A stretch of 39,275 nucleotides of DNA from NCBI RefSeq assembly GCF_028705895.1, contig NZ_JAQWCQ010000033.1, positions 1 through 39,275 on the forward strand, read 5' to 3'. Shown here in pieces: positions 17,935 to 24,935 of this stretch. The position numbers were made by a program, and so were the translations under genes. The stretch comes from Massilibacteroides sp. Its GTDB lineage: Bacteria; Bacteroidota; Bacteroidia; Bacteroidales; Tannerellaceae. Each line of letters begins with the position of its first letter. The stretch's first letter is position 1. The notes beneath the pieces are model-generated. The model saw only the letters and a list, made by a program, of their open reading frames with translations, had not been told where the DNA came from and searched no databases.

Positions 17935-18408
17935 ATGAAAAAGACAGTTTTAACTATTGTTGCATTGCTCTGTACAGCTTTGACCGTAAGCGCTCAAAGC
18001 GATGAGCCGGGAAAAGAGCTCCGGATGAATACGGGGTTTTGGAGTACGTCCTTTTATGTTGGTGAAGAAAAGGTTACGTCGAAAGAGTTTACGAATATTG
18101 TGAAGCAAAAGGAGAATGCTTACCAAGTATTTAAGTCCGGAAAGAATCTGAACACGACAGGTGTTGTGTTAGGTGCCGTGGGAGGCTTTTGTTTCGGTTA
18201 TGATTTGGTGTCCCGCATTGGAGGAGGAAAAGGAAATACGGGCATGTTGATAGGTGGGGGCGTTGTTGCCGTTGGCGGTATCGTTTGCGACTTGTTGGGA
18301 GAGGCGAAGATGAAAAAAGCCATAAACCTTTTTAACGGAGAAAACACCGCCTGCTCCTTGCATCTGGAAGCCTCCTCCTCGGGCATGGGATTGTGTTTGA
18401 ATTTTTAG
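17935..18408 (+). CDS. Exported glycine-rich membrane protein of unknown function
   Basis: The ATG at 17935 is preferred to that at 17902 because it starts a clean signal peptide (MKKTVLTIVALLCTALTVSAQ). The 157-residue product then has a soluble stretch (about 22-75) and two glycine-rich hydrophobic segments (TGVVLGAVGGFCFGYDLV and MLIGGGVVAVGGIVCDLLG) joined by a GGGKGN turn, and ends SSSGMGLCLNF. Two such helices could form a membrane hairpin. No family is recognised with confidence. Last intact gene of the island. Confidence 0.6.
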   Translation: MKKTVLTIVALLCTALTVSAQSDEPGKELRMNTGFWSTSFYVGEEKVTSKEFTNIVKQKENAYQVFKSGKNLNTTGVVLGAVGGFCFGYDLVSRIGGGKGNTGMLIGGGVVAVGGIVCDLLGEAKMKKAINLFNGENTACSLHLEASSSGMGLCLNF

Positions 18409-18483
18409 CGTGGTTTGTTTATAGAAATCATTATATTTATGCCGCTGGAGAGCTTGTTTCTATTTGTATAGAAGACCGTTTCG

Positions 18484-18663
18484 CCAATAGCGGCTGCAGC
18501 GGGTCATGTGGCAGGAGGAACGACTGCCGGTTTGTTGGAAGGCCAAAGCTTTGAAATCGCTTTTGGAAACTCTTTCAAAGGTATCGGTCAAAGCATGGCT
18601 ATTGGTGGAGCTATAGGAGTTGGTACTACCGCCGGAAAAACACGGACTACACCGAATGCTTAC
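18484..18663 (+). pseudogene. Gene fragment (glycine/alanine-rich, RHS-type C-terminal region-like)
   Basis: A frame without a proper beginning reads PIAAAAGHVAGGTTAGLLEG and QSFEIAFGNSFKGIGQSMAI, then GGAIGVGTT before running into the IS66 end. Such GxxGG-helix stretches occur in the toxin-tail region of RHS/YD-repeat proteins and in phage-related proteins of Bacteroidetes. The piece is only about 50 residues, has no start signal, and is cut exactly at the transposon boundary, so I treat it as a remnant. The assignment to the RHS type is a guess from residue pattern. Confidence 0.4.
18641..18663. repeat. Solitary IS66-type terminal inverted repeat
   Basis: Inverse complement starts GTAAGCATTCGGTGTA, identical to the left end at 12987 for 16 bases and 20 of 23 overall. 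No matching transposase lies next to it. It is the right boundary of the island. Confidence 0.75.
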
Positions 18664-18690
18664 TCTATTATGTTTTGGATAAAGCCTTAA

Positions 18691-19386
18691 TTATAAGGAA
18701 AAATAATTACCCTTCTTTAAAAGTTGATCATACTTTTCTTTGTCAAACTTATAATAAAAAGCTCCCCGTTTGGAATTTAATTTGTCTTTGTCTTCCTGTT
18801 TTTCGAGAATATTCATTTCCAATATTTTCTTTCTGAAATTCCGTTTATCTAAAGTCGTTTGATAAATTGCTTCATAAAGAGACTGGAGTTGCGGTAATGT
18901 AAATTTCTCTGGAAGCAGATTAAATCCTATCGGTTGAACAGCCGCTTTTCTTTTCAGAATTTTTAATGTGTCAATAAGCATTTGATTGTGGTCAAATACC
19001 AGATCTTTTACGCTATCGACCTCTTCCCATCTTGCGTTGTGAACCTTACAAAGCTCTTCGTCGAATAATTCTAAGTCAATTAAAGCGTAATAAACAACGG
19101 AGATTACACGTTCACCCGTATCGCGGTTGATGTCTCCATATGTTCCCACTTGTTCCATATATACATTCTGAATGCCGGTGTATTCATGGACAACACGCGT
19201 TACAGTTTCATCAAGACTTTCATTCGAACGCAAGAACCCACCCATAAGAGTGTCATGTCCCTTTAGGGGTTCGAACTTACGTTTCGAGATCAAAAGATAT
19301 ATTTTATCATATTTGAAACCAAGTATGATACAATCTACGGATATATAGAATTTCTCTTGTTCAGTATAAAATTGTTGAGATGTCAT
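18691..19386 (-). CDS. araR: AraR, Nudix-domain transcriptional regulator of arabinose genes
   Basis: The 231-residue protein has an N-terminal Nudix-like domain (about 8-145; VDCIILGFKYDKIYLLISKRKFEP, MGGFLRSNESLDETVTRVVHEYTG) in which the hydrolase motif is degenerate, and a C-terminal winged helix (FTLPQLQSLYEAIYQTTLDKRNFRKKILEMNIL), the NrtR-family plan. In Bacteroidetes such a protein (BT0354 type) binds L-arabinose and represses arabinose genes. It is next to GH127- and GH51-type genes. A TATATTTG box on the minus strand just upstream gives it a promoter of its own. Confidence 0.88.
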   Translation of the reverse strand: MTSQQFYTEQEKFYISVDCIILGFKYDKIYLLISKRKFEPLKGHDTLMGGFLRSNESLDETVTRVVHEYTGIQNVYMEQVGTYGDINRDTGERVISVVYYALIDLELFDEELCKVHNARWEEVDSVKDLVFDHNQMLIDTLKILKRKAAVQPIGFNLLPEKFTLPQLQSLYEAIYQTTLDKRNFRKKILEMNILEKQEDKDKLNSKRGAFYYKFDKEKYDQLLKKGNYFSL

Positions 19387-19392
19387 TAGAGT

Positions 19393-19431
19393 TTAAGTGT
19401 TTTTGCCACGTTTTTATGGTGGGCAAATATA
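19393..19431 (-). promoter_or_regulatory. araR promoter with possible operator half-site
   Basis: TATATTTG on the minus strand at 19424-19431 matches TAnnTTTG, about 37 bp before the ATG. A single TTAAGTGT (one base off the ATAAGTGT arm) lies just before the start codon; without a second arm, autoregulation is only a possibility. Confidence 0.45.
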
Positions 19432-19454
19432 CTATAATAATCTTTTCCTATAAA

Positions 19455-21824
19455 TTATTTTTTACTTAAAAGTCTTATTTCAACTATTTTAGCTGTTTTT
19501 CTGTCATCTTTTGCCTGAATTTTAATTGATAATTTATCAGAATCAGAGAGAGAAGAAGGTATTTCAATTACTTGTGAGAATGTTTCTTCTCCGCCAGTTC
19601 CATCTAATGTTACCGAAGCTATGATGCTGTCATTCAAAAGGATGTCGAATGCTGAAGGTTCCTGCAAATCAAGGTATTTCAGGAATACATATTTTGCATC
19701 GTTGTTCACGTTTTTCAGTTGATAACCGAACCAACCCTGAGCATCACGCCAATGTACGCCTTCATCAAATCCGGTGCGAGATTTGTCGGATTGAATAAAA
19801 TGATCGGATTCGGGTTGTTGTTCTCCACAGGTTATTTTATCTAAAGTTATTTTATCTAACCGTTCATTCTCTTTTTCCTCAATCATGATTCTTTCCTGAA
19901 GTTTGGCAACATCCTCTGTCGTAGCTTGAGGCCAATAAATGATATAGCGCGATTCGTGCAACCGGAAAAACGGAATAAGTTCCATTTCATTCGGGTATTT
20001 GTGAGAATAAAGGTTACTTAACGTGAATGTCAAAGGTTTTCCTGTAACAGGCTGTATGCAGGAACTGATCTTATCCGGGTCTGAAACGATAATAGGCATA
20101 TCTCTTAATGGTATTTTCTTGCCATGAGCTATATGTCCTCCGCGACTATCATCGGCAAAAAGACCGGCTAAATCGTCTTTCTCTGTTTTAGCTGCCAGAA
20201 CCAACGGTCCGTACAGAATACTATAATAATTTGTCTGGTCGGGCAACTGTTCCACAACGATATGCATAGGCATCTGTATAACGACCTTGTCACCCATTAC
20301 CCATTTTCTGTCGATTGAAATATAGCCATCGTCGGTCTGATTTATTCTAATGCCTTTTCCGTTTATAAACACCTCCACATTGTTGGCCTCAACCCATGAC
20401 GGATACCGTATCTTTAATGTGAATTTTGTTGGCCGTTCCGTATTAAAACTTAACTCCGTACTTGCCTGATCAGGAAACGAGTTGTTTTGTGTAACTTCAA
20501 CTTTCTTGTCCTCCCAATACAAAGTAGAAGGAATAAATAAGTTGACATATAATTCATCCACACCATGCGCATAGATCATTTCTCCGTATTTTGCATGATT
20601 CTCAATACCCGAGCCAACACAGCACCACATACTTGTTTGCGGTTGAGAATAAACACGATAATGTCCCGGTCGCATTTGTGTGAAATAAACCAAACCGCCC
20701 GTTTCAGGATTTTGGGTGGATAAGATATGGTTGTACAATGCTCGTTCGTAATAATCCATATATTTTTTGTCGAGAGAAGTCTGATAGAGCATCTTCGATA
20801 ATCGAAGCATATTGTATGTATTACAGGTTTCAGGTCCTTCGATTTCTTTTACCATTCCCGAAAAGTCATTTGTCGGATGAAAATGCTCACGCACACTGTT
20901 CCCTCCGATGCAGACCGACCGGTGTTCAACAACTGTTTCCCAGAAAAAACGGGAAGCGTCAGACCAGGATTCATTTCCTTCAATATCCGCAATCCGTTTA
21001 AAACCCAGCACTTTCGGAATCTGCGTATTAGCATGCATCCCGGTCAACTTATCCTCATGACTAAGAAGTGGCTCTAAAACAAATTGATGAGAAAACAGAT
21101 GTGCCAGTTTCAAATACTTTTTGTCACCCGTTATCGCAGCAACATCCGCAAAGACTTCATTCAGTCCGCCATGCTCACTACGCAGCATATCTTGCATCTG
21201 AGTATCTGACAAATTCTCAACAAGACGTATCGCCCAGTCCGACATCTTAATCAACATCTCTTTAGCATCCTGTCTTCCTGCATACAAATAGGCATCTCGT
21301 AATCCCGCATAAGTTTTGTGGATATTGTATAAAGGTACCCACTTGTCATTCAGGCTAAAACCAGCAGCTCTGATATTGCCGTTCGCTATCTCTTCCCAGA
21401 TTTTCTTTCCATCCGGAACGCCTCCTATATATCCATTCCCATTCGCTTCCTGGCATCGCTTTAATTCGCTAAGCATATAGTTGAGCCGCTCTCCAATCTC
21501 TTTGTCATCTGTGGATGCATACATCAAAGACAGTGCAGATAAATAATGTCCGCCTATATGACCGTCCAATCCGGTGTTTTCCCAGTTGGTGTAGCTTTCT
21601 GCCTTTTGTGGCAAACCGGCTTCACGTAAGAAAGGAGCAAGTAATCTGTCGGCATTAAGTTCCAAAAGATACACTTTATCAAGATCTTGTGCATGTTTGA
21701 AAGGACTGTCCAACAATCTGACTGCATGTAAATCGAAATAATCGATTTTCTTTTTGGTTTGAGCAGTACCCGTAAAAGCACATGCGAAGGATAAAAACAA
21801 AATATAAATCCGAGTGGTCTTCAT
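19455..21824 (-). CDS. GH127-family beta-L-arabinofuranosidase (GH146 possible)
   Basis: The 789-residue secreted protein (signal peptide 1-21, FTGTAQ) has the DUF1680/GH127 fold: LLDSPFKHAQDL near the start and GHYLSALSLMYAST. The zinc/thiolate centre known from HypBA1 (E338, C340, C417 nucleophile, C418) is seen as GPETCNTYNML (E332, C334) and MWCCVGSG (C401, C402). It is predicted to release beta-L-arabinofuranose from plant glycans in the periplasm. A C-terminal extension of about 110 residues forms a second beta domain. It lies 7 bp after the GH51 gene, so the two are co-transcribed, and 68 bp before araR. GH127 versus GH146 cannot be decided by eye. Confidence 0.88.
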   Translation of the reverse strand: MKTTRIYILFLSFACAFTGTAQTKKKIDYFDLHAVRLLDSPFKHAQDLDKVYLLELNADRLLAPFLREAGLPQKAESYTNWENTGLDGHIGGHYLSALSLMYASTDDKEIGERLNYMLSELKRCQEANGNGYIGGVPDGKKIWEEIANGNIRAAGFSLNDKWVPLYNIHKTYAGLRDAYLYAGRQDAKEMLIKMSDWAIRLVENLSDTQMQDMLRSEHGGLNEVFADVAAITGDKKYLKLAHLFSHQFVLEPLLSHEDKLTGMHANTQIPKVLGFKRIADIEGNESWSDASRFFWETVVEHRSVCIGGNSVREHFHPTNDFSGMVKEIEGPETCNTYNMLRLSKMLYQTSLDKKYMDYYERALYNHILSTQNPETGGLVYFTQMRPGHYRVYSQPQTSMWCCVGSGIENHAKYGEMIYAHGVDELYVNLFIPSTLYWEDKKVEVTQNNSFPDQASTELSFNTERPTKFTLKIRYPSWVEANNVEVFINGKGIRINQTDDGYISIDRKWVMGDKVVIQMPMHIVVEQLPDQTNYYSILYGPLVLAAKTEKDDLAGLFADDSRGGHIAHGKKIPLRDMPIIVSDPDKISSCIQPVTGKPLTFTLSNLYSHKYPNEMELIPFFRLHESRYIIYWPQATTEDVAKLQERIMIEEKENERLDKITLDKITCGEQQPESDHFIQSDKSRTGFDEGVHWRDAQGWFGYQLKNVNNDAKYVFLKYLDLQEPSAFDILLNDSIIASVTLDGTGGEETFSQVIEIPSSLSDSDKLSIKIQAKDDRKTAKIVEIRLLSKK

Positions 21825-21831
21825 CTGGTTT

Positions 21832-23808
21832 TTACTGTTGTTTTATAGTGTAAAGATTAAAAGATTGTGGTTGTGCTTTTATAGATAAAGTATTATTCTC
21901 AATTGTTCCCGATGTTTTCTGTGGAATAATATTTTGCGGTTCATCCAATGTGTTCACGGCTTTCAGATCATGATGCATCATAATGCATTCTCCGACAGAA
22001 AGAGTGGTGCTTTTCTTAACACCCGTCAGGTTGATTGCAATATCTTTTACTACATTAGTTGTATTCACTACTTTTATGATGTAGCTCTTTTGGTCTTTAT
22101 CATATACAGCAGAAGCATACAACCCGCCTTGTCCACTTATCGCTTTTTTCTCCTTTGTTGTCAGAGTCATTACATTTGTCCCCTTGTGTTGCGCATAGAT
22201 TTGCTGCACATAATAATTAGGCGTTTTCATCATCCGGAGATTATCAAACCAAATCATATCCGGTTTCCATTGCCAGGCATCAACATGAGCAAATAAAGGC
22301 GCATAAGTACACATGTGCACAATATCAGCATTACGTTCAAGTCCGGTCATAAAAGCAGCTTCGGAAAGAGCCGACAGAAAACTGTTCTGTTTCTTGTTTG
22401 CATGATCATGCGAAGCATATTCACCGGCGAATACCGCAGGCCCTTTGCGATCATAATTGTCATATCGGGCTGCATTGTTGAAGAACCAATCAGGCTCCTT
22501 ATAATAATGTTCGTCCACCAAATCGACTTTCAGTCGTTTCATTTCCGGCCATAAATAATCAAACTCTTTTCCTTCAGCAGCAGGACCTGAACTACCCACT
22601 ATTTTAATCTCGGGATATTTTGCTCTGATTGCTTTCACAAACCTTTCAAGTCGTTCAGGATATTCATTTCCCCATTGTTCGTTGCCAATACCGATGAATT
22701 TAAGGTTGAAAGGCTCTGGATGTCCCATTTCAGAACGTACTTTTCCCCAAGTTGTCGATTTGTCTCCGTTAGCAAATTCGATCAGATCCAAAGCGTCCTG
22801 AATATACAAATCTAATTCACCGACAGGAACATGACAATGTTCGCCATCATTCTGATATTGACAGGCAAGTCCACAGTTTACAACAGGAAGCGGTTCAGCA
22901 CCTATATCTTCAGACAATAGAAAATATTCATAAAAACCAAGACCATAACTCTGAAAATAATCAGGGAAGAAACGATTTGTAAACGTATAATGCCATCTGT
23001 TTTCATTTACCGGTCGATTTTCAACCTTGCCAACGCTTTTCTTCCAATCATAGCGCGTTTCAAGATCGGTGCCTTCAACAATACATCCTCCCGGAAAACG
23101 GAATATACCCGGATTTATATCAGCTAATGCTTCAGCCAGATCTTTTCTTAAACCATTTTCTCTGCCTTTATACGTATCTGTGGGAAAAAGAGACACATGA
23201 TCTAAAGCAATAGAACCCTGAGTCGTGAAGAAAATACGTAAACTCCCTTTTGCCTCTGTCGCCTTTGCCGGCATTACCATTGTGTACTTTTTCCAATCAG
23301 AAGAGTTGATGACTAATTCCTGTTTTCCAATTACATCATTATGAGAATCAATAAATTCAACCCGGATTTTCTGTTCTCCATCACCTCTGAGTTTTTTAGC
23401 CCATACAGAAAATCGATAAGAAGCTCCTTCTTTAAATCCCATTCCTCTGTATCCCTCGTTTTCAATACCTGTGTGTTTATGTGCGTGTCCTGAGGGTGAA
23501 AGAACCAAATAATTCGGATTCCGTTCAAAAGGCGATTTATCATTACGAACAGTCACCTTGCCAAAAATATTCCATCCCATAAGACTTTGAGGAAAATCAA
23601 AAGAACGGTTTTTGACTAATTCAGCGTAAAGTCCTCCATCAGCAGCAAAGTTGATATCCTCAAAAAACAAACCATACATTGTTGATTGTACAGGAGCGCC
23701 AATCTTTTTTGTATTGAGGATAAACTCATAATTTTCTTGCGCCGTTACTACTTGGCATGCAACAAGACAAAGAAATAAGCTCAATGCCCTAAAGACGTTT
23801 TTTTTCAT
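21832..23808 (-). CDS. Alpha-L-arabinofuranosidase, GH51
   Basis: The 658-residue protein has a signal peptide (1-23, VVTAQ), a carbohydrate-binding-like insert (about 60-215, ESIDSHNDVIGKQELV region) and a TIM barrel. The acid/base glutamate is E377 in GIGNEQWG and the probable nucleophile is E463 in FAGEYASHD; DLVDEHYYKEPDWF is also typical. The C-terminal beta domain ends QPQSFNLYTI. It removes alpha-L-arabinofuranose side chains from arabinan or arabinoxylan outside the cytoplasm. It is the first gene of the unit controlled by the operator at 24059, and a MITE lies in its leader. Confidence 0.93.
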   Translation of the reverse strand: MKKNVFRALSLFLCLVACQVVTAQENYEFILNTKKIGAPVQSTMYGLFFEDINFAADGGLYAELVKNRSFDFPQSLMGWNIFGKVTVRNDKSPFERNPNYLVLSPSGHAHKHTGIENEGYRGMGFKEGASYRFSVWAKKLRGDGEQKIRVEFIDSHNDVIGKQELVINSSDWKKYTMVMPAKATEAKGSLRIFFTTQGSIALDHVSLFPTDTYKGRENGLRKDLAEALADINPGIFRFPGGCIVEGTDLETRYDWKKSVGKVENRPVNENRWHYTFTNRFFPDYFQSYGLGFYEYFLLSEDIGAEPLPVVNCGLACQYQNDGEHCHVPVGELDLYIQDALDLIEFANGDKSTTWGKVRSEMGHPEPFNLKFIGIGNEQWGNEYPERLERFVKAIRAKYPEIKIVGSSGPAAEGKEFDYLWPEMKRLKVDLVDEHYYKEPDWFFNNAARYDNYDRKGPAVFAGEYASHDHANKKQNSFLSALSEAAFMTGLERNADIVHMCTYAPLFAHVDAWQWKPDMIWFDNLRMMKTPNYYVQQIYAQHKGTNVMTLTTKEKKAISGQGGLYASAVYDKDQKSYIIKVVNTTNVVKDIAINLTGVKKSTTLSVGECIMMHHDLKAVNTLDEPQNIIPQKTSGTIENNTLSIKAQPQSFNLYTIKQQ

Positions 23809-23850
23809 GATTTAGTGTTTTATTTATTTAGTTAACTTCCAATAGATTTA

Positions 23851-24032
23851 GAGCCTGTTTAAATTTTTATAGGATATTTCTTGAGGGTTTGTTTCGGTCT
23901 TCTTTCGTCTTCTTTTTTGCTTATCTGCATCTCCGCATTCAATCACATAGCCCGCTATGCTCATTCATGCGGATATACAACTAAACAAAAAATAAAACGA
24001 AATAAGCCACGAATAAAAATTTAAACAGGCTC
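23851..24032. mobile_element. 182-bp MITE of the IS1031-like repeat family, copy 2
   Basis: Terminal repeats GAGCCTGTTTAAATTTTTAT and inverse, flanked by TTA on both sides. The interior carries a second inverted pair (GGCTTGTTTCG-like) and a central hairpin (CATAGC-CC-GCTATG inside ATCTCCGCAT / ATGCGGATAT). No coding capacity. It lies between the AraR-type operator and the GH51 ATG. Confidence 0.85.
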
Positions 24033-24058
24033 TTAATGAAGTTGTAAAAATAAAACAA

Positions 24059-24082
24059 ATAAGTGTGTTTGTTTACACTTAT
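24059..24082. promoter_or_regulatory. Probable AraR operator upstream of the GH51 gene
   Basis: ATAAGTGT-GTTTGTTT-ACACTTAT, the same two 8-bp arms and 24-bp length as the araD operator. It is 250 bp from the GH51 ATG because of the intervening MITE; no equally clear -7 box can be seen between operator and MITE. Confidence 0.72.
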
Positions 24083-24207
24083 GATGTGTTTTACAATATC
24101 TTTAATTTGAATTTATTCTCTGTTTTTTTTATACCTGATTTGGTATTTGGCGAAACATGTGAAGACAAGACAAAAAGAAACTATTTTAACCATTTTGCTT
24201 ACGCACT

Positions 24208-24441
24208 TCAAAAGCACTTAACCTCATTTTTCTTTCGTTTATATAGTTTCAAACCAATAAATATTTCATAATGACAAAGAAAGACCGTTTTTTCACCAAA
24301 AACACAAAGGTTGTATTCCAAAATATAAAGATTATCTTCCGAGACATAAAGGTTATTTTTCGAAATATATCCTTTATCTTCAAAAAAGAGTAGCGTAATT
24401 TTGGATTTTTTACTTTTTGCAAATCTTAAAAAAACGGACAT
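24208..24441 (-). CDS. Short frame made of 21-bp (heptapeptide) repeats, doubtful gene
   Basis: The 77-residue frame begins MSVFLRFAKSKKSKITLLFF and then repeats every 7 residues: EDKGYIS, KNNLYVS, EDNLYIL, EYNLCVF, GEKTVFL. At the DNA level four to five 21-bp units lie at 24280-24384 (consensus about AAcATAAAGgTTATcTTcCgA). The N-terminus is basic, the rest amphipathic. A decayed relative lies at 677-870. It may be a real small protein, a selfish repeat or a chance frame kept open by a 21-bp period. Confidence 0.35.
   Translation of the reverse strand: MSVFLRFAKSKKSKITLLFFEDKGYISKNNLYVSEDNLYILEYNLCVFGEKTVFLCHYEIFIGLKLYKRKKNEVKCF
24280..24384. repeat. Tandem 21-bp repeats
   Basis: Four clear units (24301-24321, 24322-24342, 24343-24363, 24364-24384) and one weak one before them; units agree at about two thirds of positions. 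No spacer between units, so it is a tandem repeat and not a CRISPR. Confidence 0.75.
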
Positions 24442-24625
24442 GCCGGATAATGTAATTTAAACAACATCTCCCGAACTCAGCTCTTCAGGCACATACTTCG
24501 TTGTTTTGTTAGAGAAGTCAGCCCAAAAAGCCTCATTTGCGATTGATGTCAATCCGACACAAAAACAGGTGATTTGCCAACATTTTGATTTTTTCAAACC
24601 AATAGCTCAGAGCAAACGCATCTAA

Positions 24626-24807
24626 GAGCCTGTTTAAATTTTTATAGGATATTTCTTGAGGGCTTGTTTCGGTCTTCTTTCGTCTTCTTTTTTGCTTATC
24701 TGCATCTCCGCATTTAATCACATAGCCCGCTATGCTCATTCATGCGGATATACAACTAAACAAAAAACAAATCGAAATAAGCCACGAATAAAAATTTAAA
24801 CAGGCTC
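24626..24807. mobile_element. 182-bp MITE of the IS1031-like repeat family, copy 3
   Basis: Same ends and length as copy 2, differing from it at only a few positions. Flanking trinucleotides are TAA and TTA, so the target duplication is imperfect here. It lies in the spacer after the cotransporter gene. Confidence 0.85.
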
Positions 24808-24935
24808 TTAAATTTCAAATGAAAGAACATGAAAGAGTTACGAACAATATAAAAAGATTCGTAAAATTCAAAACAGCCACTTAGAACCTTAACGCTTTTT
24901 TATATGGTAAAAGTGACTATATAAAAGGTGTTGGC

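Larger units (their letters stand above)
12987..18663. mobile_element. IS66-bounded island (putative composite transposon)
   Basis: The right boundary at 18641-18663 is a further IS66 end: its inverse begins GTAAGCATTCGGTGTA and matches the left end in 20 of 23 positions. Outside the two outer ends are TCTATAAT (12979-12986) and TCTATTAT (18664-18671), 7 of 8 identical, the target-duplication size known for IS66. The right end resembles the tnpC-side end (T at position 12), so the lost right-hand IS would have been inverted relative to the left one. Inside are the regulator, peptide and exported protein genes. Removing it makes pntB and araR adjacent and convergent. Confidence 0.65.

Noticed and set aside
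19393-19416. Full AraR operator at araR
   Set aside because: Only one arm (TTAAGTGT, one base off) is present; the second arm position reads CGTTTTTA.
24065-24271. Plus-strand frame of 68 residues downstream of the operator
   Set aside because: Begins within the operator itself, has phenylalanine-rich low-complexity composition and no ribosome-binding or family support.
24280-24384. Possible CRISPR array
   Set aside because: Units are directly adjacent without spacers and vary between copies; no cas genes in the window.
24533-24739. Minus-strand frame of 68 residues
   Set aside because: About half of it is MITE sequence; the same kind of frame arises from any copy.
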